Counted from the stretch's first letter, positions 1-9,815 are shown. The stretch is DNA of 64,000 bases from an uncultured Flavobacteriales bacterium (GCA_943788755.1 CALSRM010000002.1:279505-343504), one strand, 5' to 3'. Translations and numbers: made by a program. The notes: a model not told the origin generated them from the letters alone.

Positions 1-1293
1 CGAGGAATACATATTTGTAAAAGTATGTTGGCGTGGCAATTATTTGGTAATAATGAAACACCAGAATCTAGTGGTATGAAAGGTGACCATCTTATTGGGA
101 AATACTATGTTGCCTTTGATAAGGAGTACAAAAAGCAAATAGCAGAGTTGGTACATGGCGGAATGGAGTCGAAGGATGCAGAGAGAGAAGCTGAAATATT
201 TAAAGATGCACAAGCAATGCTTCGTAAATGGGAGGCAAGAGATCCCGAGGTCTATAGGCTTTGGGAAACTATGAACGCATGGGTTTATTCAGGATTTGAA
301 AGAACTTACACGGAAATGGGAGTTGATTTTGATAAACTTTATTATGAATCTAATACTTACATTTTAGGGAAAGATGTCGTGGAGAAAGGCTTAGCGGATA
401 ACATTTTTTATAAAAAAGAGGATGGCTCAGTCTGGTGTGATTTAAGTGATCATAAAATGGATGATAAATTATTACTCCGTGCGGATGGAACATCTGTTTA
501 CATGACACAAGACCTAGGTACGGCGATAGAACGTTATAAAGATTATACAAACTTATCGGGTCTTATTTATACAGTAGGAAACGAGCAAAATCATCATTTT
601 AAGGTTCTTTTCACAATACTGAAGAAAATAGGATATTCGTGGGCTGAAGGATGTTATCATCTTTCCTATGGTATGGTAGACTTACCTACTGGTAGAATGA
701 AGTCTAGAGAAGGAACTGTTGTAGATGCCGATGAGTTAATGAAAAGTGTAATTCAGGATGCTAAAGAAATGACGCAAGAAAGAGGGCATTTAGATGGTCT
801 TTCTGATTCAGTTAAAGATGAACTTTACAAAACAATTGGTCTTGGAGGGTTAAAATATTACTTGCTGAAAGTTGATCCAAAAAAAGGAATGCAATTTAAT
901 CCTGAAGATTCAGTTGATTTAAACGGAAATACCGGTCCTTTTATTCAATATACATACGCAAGGATTCAATCTATACTGAGAAAAGTTGAGACTTTTCATA
1001 AAGGGTCTGAGACAGACTTATTACTGGAGCCTGCGGAAAAAATATTATTGAAAGATCTTTCAGAATTCCCAAGCGTGATTGAAGAAGCTGGCAAAAGCTA
1101 TAGCCCTGCATTACTCGCTAATTACACATATGAATTGGTGAAGAATTATAATTCATTTTATCAATCCCTATCAATTATAAAAGAGGAAGATCCTAACAAA
1201 AAAGCATTTAGAATAGCAATTAGCTATAAGGTAGGAGAGGTAATTAAATTATCAATGCAATTGTTAGGTGTAAACGTTCCTGAAAGAATGTAA
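1..1293 (+). CDS. argS: Arginyl-tRNA synthetase, 3' part (5' end outside window)
   Basis: Class I aminoacyl-tRNA synthetase charging tRNA-Arg in the cytoplasm. The reading frame is open from the first base of the window (it begins RGIHICKSMLAWQ), so the first visible ATG at 25 is internal and the N-terminal HIGH-motif half is missing. Visible family features are the GDHLIGKYYV segment, the KMSKS-equivalent loop GRMKSREGTVVDADEL (bases 691-738), the C-terminal anticodon-binding helical domain with GPFIQYTYAR, and the usual family end VPERM. About 430 residues are visible, consistent with the last two thirds of a roughly 590-residue enzyme. The stop lies one base from the convergent gene that follows. 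Confidence 0.95.
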   Translation, partial: RGIHICKSMLAWQLFGNNETPESSGMKGDHLIGKYYVAFDKEYKKQIAELVHGGMESKDAEREAEIFKDAQAMLRKWEARDPEVYRLWETMNAWVYSGFERTYTEMGVDFDKLYYESNTYILGKDVVEKGLADNIFYKKEDGSVWCDLSDHKMDDKLLLRADGTSVYMTQDLGTAIERYKDYTNLSGLIYTVGNEQNHHFKVLFTILKKIGYSWAEGCYHLSYGMVDLPTGRMKSREGTVVDADELMKSVIQDAKEMTQERGHLDGLSDSVKDELYKTIGLGGLKYYLLKVDPKKGMQFNPEDSVDLNGNTGPFIQYTYARIQSILRKVETFHKGSETDLLLEPAEKILLKDLSEFPSVIEEAGKSYSPALLANYTYELVKNYNSFYQSLSIIKEEDPNKKAFRIAISYKVGEVIKLSMQLLGVNVPERM

Positions 1294-1294
1294 T

Positions 1295-2242
1295 TTAGAA
1301 ACTTGTACTCGTTTTTCTTTCAGTTGGCTCCTCTTCAGGTATTTCTTCTTCAGGTATTTCAGGCGCTTTATTAAGGTTTAAAGAAAGCATAATTTCATGT
1401 GTTCCTGATGTATTTGAACCAACGCCTGAACTGCTAAATTCGAAGGCATAAGTAAGCGATAACTTGTCAATCACTTGCATGCCCATATTTAAGATAAATA
1501 CTGAATTTGACCTATGTCCTATACCTCCCCAGAATTTATTATCATATTTAATATTTCCAAAAACTTCTACTTGTGAATTTTTCTTTTGTGCATTCCTTAT
1601 CATAATTAAAGGAATAAATTCAAATTGCTCATCAACTTTTATTTTGTAAGAAAAATAAACATTACTATGGCGTACTAAGTTGTATTTACTGGCGTCAACA
1701 ATATCTAGACTAGCTTTTGTTCCTAGTAATTGAGGAAGAGCTATTCCAATATTTAAATTTCTGTCAAAAGTGTAGGTCAGTCCAAATGTTGCATCAACCG
1801 TCATTTTCAAAGGAGCGCTTGTGAGAACAATATCACTCATGTCATCTGCTTGAATAGTGGTCAAATCCAAAGTTCCTTTCATAATTCCAGCAGAAAGCCC
1901 AAATCGAATTTTATTCTTGTTGTTAATGAGTAATTTGTAGGAGTAACTTGCATTAGCATTTATTCTTTGAATGAAAGCAATTTTATCTAAGGAGAGGTTA
2001 CCACCAATTCCCATTTTAGAATTTAACTGACGTTGCGCTGATAAAAAGGTGGTATTTGGACTTCCTGCAAAACCCAACCACTGCTGTCTGTGAACTAATT
2101 GTACTCGGGTTCCTTTTTTTGTTCCAACCTCTGCAGGATTAATAAAAGAAGTATTGTATGGATACATAGCGCTAATTGGCACCTGTTGGGAAAATGCACT
2201 AAACGATATTAATATTATTATACCTAAAAATAGATTCTTCAT
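1295..2242 (-). CDS. PorP/SprF family type IX secretion membrane protein
   Basis: A 315-residue outer-membrane protein of the PorP/SprF family. In gliding Bacteroidota these proteins are usually paired with, and help secrete or anchor, a specific type IX cargo protein. A signal peptide (about residues 1-18, ending SAFSQ) is followed by the family-typical start (MYPYNTSFINPAEVG), a QQWLGFAGSP segment and repeated beta-strand pattern. A Pro/Glu-rich tail (EIPEEEIPEEE) at the C-terminus is unusual and probably periplasmic. It lies 13 bases downstream of the HYR-repeat gene on the same strand, so the two are probably one operon and a cargo/anchor pair. The family call is firm; the pairing is inferred from position. 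Confidence 0.9.
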   Translation of the reverse strand: MKNLFLGIIILISFSAFSQQVPISAMYPYNTSFINPAEVGTKKGTRVQLVHRQQWLGFAGSPNTTFLSAQRQLNSKMGIGGNLSLDKIAFIQRINANASYSYKLLINNKNKIRFGLSAGIMKGTLDLTTIQADDMSDIVLTSAPLKMTVDATFGLTYTFDRNLNIGIALPQLLGTKASLDIVDASKYNLVRHSNVYFSYKIKVDEQFEFIPLIMIRNAQKKNSQVEVFGNIKYDNKFWGGIGHRSNSVFILNMGMQVIDKLSLTYAFEFSSSGVGSNTSGTHEIMLSLNLNKAPEIPEEEIPEEEPTERKTSTSF

Positions 2243-2255
2243 AAAAATAAATTTA

Positions 2256-5033
2256 TTATCTCATCAATAAAATACTGCCTTTGTATTCTTCTTGAGCACA
2301 TTTAATTAAATAAAAGTAAGTCCCTTCTGGTAAAGGCTCTCCTGATTCGTTCGTTCCGTCAAAGTTATTTTCATAAGAAGTGGATTCCCAAACTATTTTT
2401 CCCCATCTGTTGTAGATGGCCAATGGACAACCTGAAATTAAAGAAGGTTTGTTTACAGTCCATTTGTCATTTGTAAAATCACCATTAGGAGAAAGAAAAT
2501 TATTTATTTCTAAGGAGTCAATTGTATTTACTAAAATTAAAACAGAGTCAGTAGCAGAACAACCGTCTGCACTTGTTGTGTAAATAGTATAATAATTTAC
2601 AGGTTCTGTTGGAGCTACGGTTGGATTTAATATGGTGTCATTATCCATATTGTAATCAGGAGTCCATAAAATATTTTCACCATTACTCAAAGTCGCATCA
2701 ATAACTGTACTATCTCCTTCATCAATTAATACACTTGTTCCTGCAAATAATATAACAGGTGCAAATACTTTTAAATCAAATGCACAAGTTGTTGTGTTTC
2801 CTACTAGGTCTGTTACAGTATATTCAAGTGTTGTAGTTCCTATTGGAAAAGAGTCACCTGAAGTCAAACCAGTGCTATCAGTTTGCGCAGTAATTGAATT
2901 TCCGCAATCATCTGCTCCAATTGGAATAATAAATGTAAAGACATCATTGCATGTAGAGTCATTATTTGGGCAAATAATAGTAGGTGCAACAGTGTCGTTT
3001 GGTATAACGTTAAAAGTACAGGTTGCTATGTTTCCAGAGGAGTCTTGCGCTGTCATTGTTATTGTATTAATGCTATCTAAAGTTAGACCTATCCCTAGAC
3101 TTTGGGATATTACAGGCGCGGGGTCACAAAAATCGCTTGCTACCACTAATCCAGAGAAATCTGGTAAAGTATACTGACAAAATATGTTAATATCAAGTGT
3201 TTGATCTCCTGGACATGTTATTATTGGAGCCAAAGTATCGATAATCGTTATTGTAAAGGTGCAGGAATTCGAATTTCCGGCAAGGTCTGCAACTAAAATG
3301 GCTATATCTTGTGTAGAAGATATTCCTGATAATATTGTTCCAGCAGCAATGGACTGAGAATAAGTGAAACTTGAACATTCATCTGTTATATTCAAAATAG
3401 TGTCGTAAGACGGAATTAAATATTCGCAATTGTTATCTGCAGCGACATTTGAATTATTCGGGCAATTTATTTCTGGAGCGCTGTTGTCAACTACAGTAAT
3501 GTTAAATGAGCAAGTTGCTGTATTGTTAAAATCATCTGTAATTGATAATATAACTGGGTAAGGTCCTCCCGCTGCAAATGTGGTTCCAATAGCAATGTCT
3601 TGGGCTTCTCCACCTACAGTGGAGCAATTGTCAATTGCTGTAATAAATCCTGTGAAATCTCCCATAACATATTCACAATTAGCATCAGCTGATATTATAG
3701 TATCAGGAGCGCACTCGGTAACAATTGGAGCAATAGTATCTAAAATATTTACATCAAAGTTACATGTAGATGTATTTCCATAAATATCTTCTGCTGAGAA
3801 AGCAATAACAATAGGTGAGTTTGTCCCTGCAAAAAGGGTGTTAGCAGAAGGAGTTTGTGTAAAATATGAGTCTCCACAATTATCAACACCAGTTACTAAA
3901 GTAGCGTAATCCAAAGCCCTGAACTCGCAATTTGCATCTAAAAAGTCAGTTTGATCTGCAGGACAAGTTAATACTGGAGCAATAGTGTCAACCATGGCTA
4001 ACTGGAACGAACATACAGCTATATTGTCAGATAAGTCGGTTACGGTAAAGCTAACTGTTACGGGGCCTACGCCAGTTTCGATTTCTCCTAGCGCTGGATT
4101 TTGCAAAATTGTAGGATTGTTGTCACAATTATCCACTATAACTAAAGACCCAGTATAATCAGGAAGAACATATTCACAATTTCCATCAACGAAAACAGTT
4201 TCATTAGAAGGACATGTTATTGTTGGTGGATCAGAATCATCAACTATTACCAGAAAACTACAAGTAGCTGTATTTCCACTTGCATCCGTGGCTGTTAATG
4301 TTACTTCTTGAGATGTTGTAATAGTTGTACCAGCAACCGGGCTTTGCGTGACAAGTGGACTGGAATCGCAGTTGTCTGTGATTGTTGCAGAACTTGTATA
4401 GTCTCCTAATGTTGCAGTACAACCTGCGGAAGCAGATACATTTTGAGGTGCTGGACAAGTAATTGTTGGCGAAATTGTATCTATTAAGGTTACGGTTATA
4501 TCACAATCCATTTTATTTCCGGATGCATCTTCGGCTGTTAATGCAATTATTAGAGGTGAATTTACGAAAATCACAGAATTTGGCAAAGGAATCTGAGTGA
4601 TTGTTGGATTCATATCGCAATTGTCTGATACGTTAGCAGATGTTGTGTAATCAGGTACTTCAATTTTACAATCATTATTAACATATAATGTTTGAGTTTC
4701 TAGGCACGTTATTGATGGATTTTCAGCATCTACAACTATTATATTAAATGAACAAATAGATGATCCGCCTGCACTAGTAATAGTATATTCTAGAATATTT
4801 GTGCCTAAAGGAAAAAAATCTCCTGAAGTTAATCCGGTGCCATCGGTTTGGGTTATTGTTTCGCCACCACAATTAGTAGCGCAAGTAGGAATAGTATAGG
4901 CAACGGTTTCTCCACAGAATCCAATTGCATTATTTACAGTAATATCTCCAGGGCAATTCATTGTAGGAGCTTGCCCATAAAATGATTGGCTTATTAAAAG
5001 CAAAGAAAAAATAAAAAAATAGAATGATTTCAT
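2256..5033 (-). CDS. HYR-repeat secreted protein with type B T9SS sorting domain
   Basis: A 925-residue secreted protein. The signal peptide covers residues 1-20. Nine HYR (hyalin-like, Ig-fold) repeats of about 80 residues follow, each opening with a Cys-Pro-like motif (ITCP, LTCP, INCP) and carrying an internal Cys pair and a TDASGN/TDDFNN-type strand. The C-terminus (about 845-925: LSPNGDFTNDKW, YNRWGKIVWES, FDGTNESGEPLPEGTYFY) is the gliding-motility-associated, type B sorting domain read by the type IX system. It is therefore expected at the cell surface as an adhesin or matrix protein. The downstream PorP/SprF gene supports this. The ligand is unknown. No frameshift is seen despite its length. 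Confidence 0.92.
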   Translation of the reverse strand: MKSFYFFIFSLLLISQSFYGQAPTMNCPGDITVNNAIGFCGETVAYTIPTCATNCGGETITQTDGTGLTSGDFFPLGTNILEYTITSAGGSSICSFNIIVVDAENPSITCLETQTLYVNNDCKIEVPDYTTSANVSDNCDMNPTITQIPLPNSVIFVNSPLIIALTAEDASGNKMDCDITVTLIDTISPTITCPAPQNVSASAGCTATLGDYTSSATITDNCDSSPLVTQSPVAGTTITTSQEVTLTATDASGNTATCSFLVIVDDSDPPTITCPSNETVFVDGNCEYVLPDYTGSLVIVDNCDNNPTILQNPALGEIETGVGPVTVSFTVTDLSDNIAVCSFQLAMVDTIAPVLTCPADQTDFLDANCEFRALDYATLVTGVDNCGDSYFTQTPSANTLFAGTNSPIVIAFSAEDIYGNTSTCNFDVNILDTIAPIVTECAPDTIISADANCEYVMGDFTGFITAIDNCSTVGGEAQDIAIGTTFAAGGPYPVILSITDDFNNTATCSFNITVVDNSAPEINCPNNSNVAADNNCEYLIPSYDTILNITDECSSFTYSQSIAAGTILSGISSTQDIAILVADLAGNSNSCTFTITIIDTLAPIITCPGDQTLDINIFCQYTLPDFSGLVVASDFCDPAPVISQSLGIGLTLDSINTITMTAQDSSGNIATCTFNVIPNDTVAPTIICPNNDSTCNDVFTFIIPIGADDCGNSITAQTDSTGLTSGDSFPIGTTTLEYTVTDLVGNTTTCAFDLKVFAPVILFAGTSVLIDEGDSTVIDATLSNGENILWTPDYNMDNDTILNPTVAPTEPVNYYTIYTTSADGCSATDSVLILVNTIDSLEINNFLSPNGDFTNDKWTVNKPSLISGCPLAIYNRWGKIVWESTSYENNFDGTNESGEPLPEGTYFYLIKCAQEEYKGSILLMR

Positions 5034-5206
5034 AAATATTTAGAATAACAATATCCAAATATACTAAAATAGAATGCAAAAAGAGAGGTTTTACCTAAGG
5101 TGTTTTATACTAACAAAAAAAGCATCTAGTAAAGTTATTACCAAAAGCTTTAATTGTTGTTTACTACAACGCTAAATCAATGTTTTTTAATCATATAGGT
5201 TATGCC

Positions 5207-5662
5207 CTATATGCCTTTTATGGATTTTAATCTTTTTACATAACTAGGATCGGTAGCGTAACCTACTTTTTTTAGAAAAACATAATAATCTCCACCCGAA
5301 TAATGTCTGTCTTGCCATCTTTTGTAGTAAGCAACACAATCTTTCCAGTTATCGAACTCAATGTATTTTTTCTTATACCAAAAACCGAAGATATTATTTC
5401 TGCTGAGTGAGCACTTTGTACATTTAAACCAGCCTGTTTCCAAAATGGCTTGCCTTAAAACAATATCAGCATGTTGTACACCCGCATTTTCTAAAGCAAT
5501 TTTTAGATTCTCCACAGTCAATGTAAACGGAGGGTATTCAGTAGAAGGATCCGTGTGCTTATTCGAACCTGAAAATATACACATTGGATTAAGATGCAGA
5601 AAAACTATTAAAAGTAAAATTTTAAATGAAAACGTATTTCGAATGTCAGTTAATTTTTTCAT
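5207..5662 (-). CDS. Glucosaminidase-domain peptidoglycan hydrolase
   Basis: A short (151-residue) exported protein. A hydrophobic N-terminal segment (about 14-32) is followed by a glucosaminidase/lysozyme-like domain (about 45-148). The signature QAILETGWF carries the likely catalytic Glu, followed by NNIFGFWYKKKYIEFDNW and a YKRWQDRHY motif. Family members cleave N-acetylglucosaminyl or muramyl linkages in peptidoglycan. The protein is little more than the bare domain and has no cell-wall-binding repeat. It stands alone with its own promoter box at 5698-5705. Confidence 0.85.
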   Translation of the reverse strand: MKKLTDIRNTFSFKILLLIVFLHLNPMCIFSGSNKHTDPSTEYPPFTLTVENLKIALENAGVQHADIVLRQAILETGWFKCTKCSLSRNNIFGFWYKKKYIEFDNWKDCVAYYKRWQDRHYSGGDYYVFLKKVGYATDPSYVKRLKSIKGI

Positions 5663-5697
5663 AATTCTTAAGTTTAAAGATTTTTAGAAAAGCCGTG

Positions 5698-5705
5698 CAA
5701 AGATA
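5698..5705 (-). promoter_or_regulatory. Bacteroidota -7 box for the glucosaminidase gene
   Basis: The minus strand reads TATCTTTG, a perfect TAnnTTTG -7 element, about 36 bases ahead of the ATG at 5662. I saw no clear TTG -33 element at the standard spacing. Confidence 0.6.
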
Positions 5706-5946
5706 AAGCTAAATATTATCTCGCTTAAAATAATTAAGACAAACTGTTGATAAGTGCAGACGAAAAGAGAGTAATCTGCTTTCATTCAACCATTTTTATT
5801 GATGAAACATTACTCTTTTTATAAAAAATGGCTCTGAAATTATTAGTTTTGATTCAGTTCTTGGTTAAATTTATCACATATATAATTTAGTATGAAGACA
5901 AAAGCTTTAATCCCATTAATCCATCCTTAATATTTAGCAAATAATT

Positions 5947-6894
5947 ATGCCGAAGAAAAGATCATATAATGATTTTCCGCAATGGAAAGATTTTCAAATG
6001 TACTATCCAGAAGAGTTTAGGATAGCAGAAGGAGAAGAGCCTGCTGAAGAATATTGGGAATGGAGAGATTATACTGTTCACATAGATAGATACGTTCCAA
6101 AAGAAAATAATAAGCGATTAAAAGTTATTCTTGTCCATGGTGGTGGAGGGAATGGTAGGCTTTTAGGACCAATGGGAGCTTATTTAAGAGCAGAAGGATA
6201 TGAGTGTGTTGCACCTGACATGCCAGGTTTTGGATTGACAGAAATTAGAAAGCCGAATAGTTATTCAACATGGGTAGAACTTTTAAATGATTTGATTAAT
6301 AGGGAAAAGGAAATGTGTGGACGAAAAGTTTTGCTTTGTGGTATCAGCCTTGGAGGTATGTTGTCTTATCACGCTGCTTGTTTAAATGATAATGTTGTTG
6401 GCCTGATGGTTTCCAGCTTAGCAGACACTTCCCAAAAGGAAGTCCAACTTCAACTTGCTAAAAACAAAATAATAGGCAAATTAGGAGCGAAAAGTTTATC
6501 TATATTTAAAGGGATTACCGATAATATGAAGGTGCCAATAAAGTTAACTACAAAAATGTGGGCAATGGCGAATGATCCATCATTTGTAAAAAAATTGAAG
6601 AAAGATAAGGTAGGTTCCGGAAGTTGGGTTTACCTAAAGTTTTTAAGAACGCTATTTGAAGCGAAAGCTGCTATTGAGCCCGAAGATTTTACAAAGTGCC
6701 CTTTGTTGTTTTTTCAGCCCAAAGAAGATTATATAATTCCATGGAATATATCCGAGCCTTTCTATAATAGATTAGCGTTCAAGAAAGAGGTTGTTTTTTT
6801 AGATAATTGTGGTCATATCCCTATGGAAGAGCCTGGGATATTCCAGTTAAAAGAGCATGCATTAAAATTTATTGCCGATTTGGGAAAGACGTAG
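5947..6894 (+). CDS. Alpha/beta-fold hydrolase
   Basis: A 315-residue cytoplasmic alpha/beta hydrolase of unknown substrate. The oxyanion-hole motif is VHGGGGNG (64-70), then DMPGFGLTE, the nucleophile elbow GISLGG (Ser134), a late acidic strand (FFQPKEDYIIPW) and the catalytic His in DNCGHIPMEEPG (about 290). There is no signal peptide. The stop codon is one base from the stop of the convergent membrane-protein gene. The fold is certain; the family spans esterases, lipases and haloperoxidases and I cannot narrow it. Confidence 0.85.
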   Translation: MPKKRSYNDFPQWKDFQMYYPEEFRIAEGEEPAEEYWEWRDYTVHIDRYVPKENNKRLKVILVHGGGGNGRLLGPMGAYLRAEGYECVAPDMPGFGLTEIRKPNSYSTWVELLNDLINREKEMCGRKVLLCGISLGGMLSYHAACLNDNVVGLMVSSLADTSQKEVQLQLAKNKIIGKLGAKSLSIFKGITDNMKVPIKLTTKMWAMANDPSFVKKLKKDKVGSGSWVYLKFLRTLFEAKAAIEPEDFTKCPLLFFQPKEDYIIPWNISEPFYNRLAFKKEVVFLDNCGHIPMEEPGIFQLKEHALKFIADLGKT

Positions 6895-6895
6895 A

Positions 6896-7510
6896 CTAAC
6901 TATTTTTATTAATCTCATCTTGCAGTTTCCTCATTAATTCCTGCTCTTTAATTCTTGATTTGTTTCTAGTTTCATTAAGTTCCAATTCAAATTCTTTAAG
7001 TTTTTCTTTAGCGCCTTTTGTTATTTTGTTGCTAATTTGAAATTTAAAAAGAAAGAATAACAAGAAAGTCAATAGGCTAATAATAATAATCCAAACAACG
7101 GTCTTGTAAAAGCTTTTGGAGGTAAATGAGCCAAAAAGGCTAATGTTTTCTTTTTCAAATTCTTTTTCAACATTAACATTTATTAATTCTTTCTTTAACG
7201 CTGTAACAGATTCTAATGCATCTTTTGATATTTTTAATTCTTCTGAGTAAGCTTTCTCAAAATTAGAGCTCTCATATTTAGCTGATTCTAAAGAGTCTTT
7301 TACATTGGAGTAAAACTTTTCAATCCATTCAATTTTAATCACTTTATTGTTGACATAAGTTCTGGATTGCTCCATAATAAATTTATGTTGACTATTAAGA
7401 GTAGATTTCTCACTGTTTAGCGGGTTTTCAAGAATAATGTTTGGTGTTTGTCCTTGAAAAGGCAATGAGCAGCAAAGTAATAAGCTAATTGATAAAACTT
7501 TAAACATCAT
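6896..7510 (-). CDS. Membrane-anchored coiled-coil protein, unknown function
   Basis: A 204-residue protein I do not recognise. The signal peptide is at 1-20 (ending LPFQGQ). A long, charged, probably helical periplasmic region covers about 35-125. One transmembrane segment follows (about 134-155, VVWIIIISLLTFLLFFLFKF), then a cytoplasmic Lys/Glu-rich coiled coil to the end (KGAKEKLKEFELELNETRNK). The single-span, two-coil layout suggests a structural or scaffold role, but nothing more specific is visible. It lies downstream of phoH on the same strand with a 49-base gap. Confidence 0.6.
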   Translation of the reverse strand: MMFKVLSISLLLCCSLPFQGQTPNIILENPLNSEKSTLNSQHKFIMEQSRTYVNNKVIKIEWIEKFYSNVKDSLESAKYESSNFEKAYSEELKISKDALESVTALKKELINVNVEKEFEKENISLFGSFTSKSFYKTVVWIIIISLLTFLLFFLFKFQISNKITKGAKEKLKEFELELNETRNKSRIKEQELMRKLQDEINKNS

Positions 7511-7559
7511 GAATTATTTACAAATAATATTACCTTTCTACGTTATTTGTCACTAAAAG

Positions 7560-8891
7560 TTATAGCATTTCATTAGCCAGATTTGCTAACTCAGATCTTT
7601 CACCTTTTTCTAATGTAATATGTGCAAATAAATTATTTCCTTTTAACCTGTCAATTATATAGGACATTCCATTACTTTGATCATCCAGGTAAGGAGTGTC
7701 TATTTGAAAAATATCTCCAGTAAAAATAATTTTAGTATTTTCTCCTGCTCGCGTAATAATTGTTTTAACTTCATGAGGAGTAAGATTCTGTGCTTCATCA
7801 ACAATGAAAAGCATATTAGAAAAACTTCTACCTCTAATAAAAGCTAGTGCTGTAATTGAGAGCTTATCTGTTTCCTCCATTTCATCAATCTTTTTATGTT
7901 TCTTTTCATTTGGACCAAATTGGTTTTTGATGAATTTTAAATTGTCAAAAAGAGGTTGCATATAGGGGTTTATTTTGTCCTCAGCATTTCCAGGTAAATA
8001 CCCGATGTCATTGTTGCTTAATGGAATAATAGGCCTAGCCAATACAATCTGATTGTAAGAATTGTGTTGCTCAATAGCACTTGCTAATGCAAGTAGCGTT
8101 TTACCTGTTCCTGCGACACCTTGCAATGTTACTAGTTTTATGTTCGGATCAAGTAAAGCTCTAATTGCTAATGTTTGCTCGGCATTCTTTGGCTTAATAC
8201 CATATACATATTCTTTTTCCACTCTTTCTAGAACTTGCGAACCTCCATCAAAGAAAGAAAGAATAGAAGTTTTGCCATTTTTCAATATATAAAAACCATT
8301 ATTAATAGGCGGCTCTGGCATGAAGCTAGTATCTTCCAAAATACCTTCTTTATACAGTTTATTAATTACTTCTGTATCTACATTTTCTAAAATAATTTTC
8401 CCAGTATATCCAGCACTTTCTTTATCAACCTTATCTGTGGTATAGTCTTCGGCATGCATGCCTAAAGCTTTGGCTTTTAATCGAAGATTAATATCCTTAG
8501 ATACAAGGATGATTGATCTATCTGGTTCTTCCACTCTAAGTGTAAGAGCTGCATTCAATATCTTATTGTCATTTGTTTTACCAAATACTTTTACGGCATC
8601 AACTTCTAGTTCAGCATCAGTCATTACGAGTTTAAATCGCCCAGTTTTGTCTCCATTAATTGGATTCCAGTCCTGAATAGTTTTGTCTTTGCTTATAATG
8701 TCAAGGAGTCTTATAAACTCCCTTGCAGCAAAATTTTTGGTATCATTCCCTCTTTTAAAAGTATCAATTTCTTCCATAACCGTAATGGGAATGGCAATAT
8801 CATGCTCATCAAAACAGTTTATTGCGTTATGATCATGAAGAATAACAGATGTGTCAAGGACAAATATTTTAGATTGTATTTTTTCGGTCAT
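7560..8891 (-). CDS. phoH: PhoH-family protein: PIN domain plus PhoH ATPase
   Basis: A two-domain protein of about 443 residues from the chosen start MTEKIQSKIF; an upstream ATG at 8951 would add 20 unlike residues. The N-terminal PIN ribonuclease domain (about 5-150) carries VLDTSVILHD and later acidic residues. The C-terminal PhoH domain has Walker A GVAGTGKT (258-265), Walker B IVDEAQNLTP and the FTGD sensor. This PIN-PhoH fusion (PhoH2/YlaK-like) is reported in other bacteria as an ATP-dependent RNA helicase and ribonuclease. All key motifs are intact. Its role in phosphate response is only implied by the family name. Confidence 0.92.
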   Translation of the reverse strand: MTEKIQSKIFVLDTSVILHDHNAINCFDEHDIAIPITVMEEIDTFKRGNDTKNFAAREFIRLLDIISKDKTIQDWNPINGDKTGRFKLVMTDAELEVDAVKVFGKTNDNKILNAALTLRVEEPDRSIILVSKDINLRLKAKALGMHAEDYTTDKVDKESAGYTGKIILENVDTEVINKLYKEGILEDTSFMPEPPINNGFYILKNGKTSILSFFDGGSQVLERVEKEYVYGIKPKNAEQTLAIRALLDPNIKLVTLQGVAGTGKTLLALASAIEQHNSYNQIVLARPIIPLSNNDIGYLPGNAEDKINPYMQPLFDNLKFIKNQFGPNEKKHKKIDEMEETDKLSITALAFIRGRSFSNMLFIVDEAQNLTPHEVKTIITRAGENTKIIFTGDIFQIDTPYLDDQSNGMSYIIDRLKGNNLFAHITLEKGERSELANLANEML

Positions 8892-8997
8892 AGGATGTGA
8901 TGTTTTCGTGAATAAAAGAACGACAAATGAAGGTGAGATTAACAAAATCAATTTTAACTTATCAACAATTGTAATGTTAGCTTATAGGTAAATGTAA

Positions 8998-9288
8998 TTA
9001 GTCAATTCTTCTATTGTTTATTTTTCTTTTTATCGCGATTACTATATAGCCAAAAAAGGCAAATGGAATTAGCAGTCCAGTCCAGAAACTGAGGTATTTA
9101 ATGTCCCACCAACTTTCTTCTATTTCACATTTCCCATTTGTAAAATTATCAATATGACAAGTAGTTCCGTTTTTAATAAATACAGTGTCTCCTATAATTT
9201 GGTAAGGTTCTATGTCAACGGTATCATCAGTAGTTGTGTTTCCTGTTGAACAGATGGTAAATAAGAATAACAATAAAATGACGCGCAT
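8998..9288 (-). CDS. Small secreted/membrane protein, unknown
   Basis: A 96-residue protein not recognised. It has a hydrophobic leader (MRVILLLFLFTICSTGN), a short extracytoplasmic stretch with two Cys (TTCHIDNFTNGKCEIEE), one transmembrane segment (about 67-86) and a basic tail (KRKINNRRID). The two Cys could form a disulfide. It sits between phoH and the Lrp-type regulator gene, all on the minus strand, and may share their transcript. Confidence 0.55.
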   Translation of the reverse strand: MRVILLLFLFTICSTGNTTTDDTVDIEPYQIIGDTVFIKNGTTCHIDNFTNGKCEIEESWWDIKYLSFWTGLLIPFAFFGYIVIAIKRKINNRRID

Positions 9289-9304
9289 AGTCTATGGTTA
9301 TTAA

Positions 9305-9769
9305 TTATGCAATAATAGGAATTGAAGTTGTGTCTTTCAATGAACTCATGACAAAAGAACTTTGAACATTAGCAATGTTATTGATTGATGACAATTTGTT
9401 TTTTATGAAGGATTGATATTCTTCCATGTTTGAAACAATTACTTTTAATTGGTAATCATAACTTCCAGTGACATGAAAACATTCGATAACTTCTACATAC
9501 TCGATGATGGATTTTTCAAATTCAATTTGCATATCTCTTGAATGTAATATCAATGAAACAAAAGACATCACCATTAAATTTTTATCGATTAATTTTCTAT
9601 CTAAAATCGCAACGTAATGTTTAATGTAACCTTGCTTTTCCAATCGTTTTATTCTTTCGTAGGTTGGAGTAACAGATAATCCAATTTTTTGAGCTAGCTC
9701 TTTTGTGTTAAGTTTTGTGTTGTTTTGCAATAAATTAAGAAGGAATCTGTCAATTTTGTCAATTACCAT
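9305..9769 (-). CDS. Lrp/AsnC-family transcriptional regulator
   Basis: A 154-residue regulator. The N-terminal winged HTH is at about 1-60 (DRFLLNLLQNNTKLNTKELAQKIGLSVTPTYERIKRLE) and the C-terminal RAM ligand-binding/oligomerisation domain at about 65-150 (GSYDYQLKVIVSNMEEY). The gene is divergent from the Cys/Met-metabolism PLP enzyme, sharing a 162-base intergenic region that holds a long direct repeat. Lrp/AsnC proteins often control the neighbouring amino-acid enzyme in response to an amino acid, so this one probably regulates the gene at 9932. The ligand is unknown. Confidence 0.92.
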   Translation of the reverse strand: MVIDKIDRFLLNLLQNNTKLNTKELAQKIGLSVTPTYERIKRLEKQGYIKHYVAILDRKLIDKNLMVMSFVSLILHSRDMQIEFEKSIIEYVEVIECFHVTGSYDYQLKVIVSNMEEYQSFIKNKLSSINNIANVQSSFVMSSLKDTTSIPIIA

Positions 9770-9815
9770 GTAGTTTATCTTTCTGTTTGATGCTTGATAT
9801 TATGGATAAATATAC

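Noticed and set aside
2794-4458. Plus- and minus-strand ORFs inside the HYR-repeat gene
   Set aside because: They are repeat-generated shadows in other frames of a clearly coding, uninterrupted 925-codon gene.
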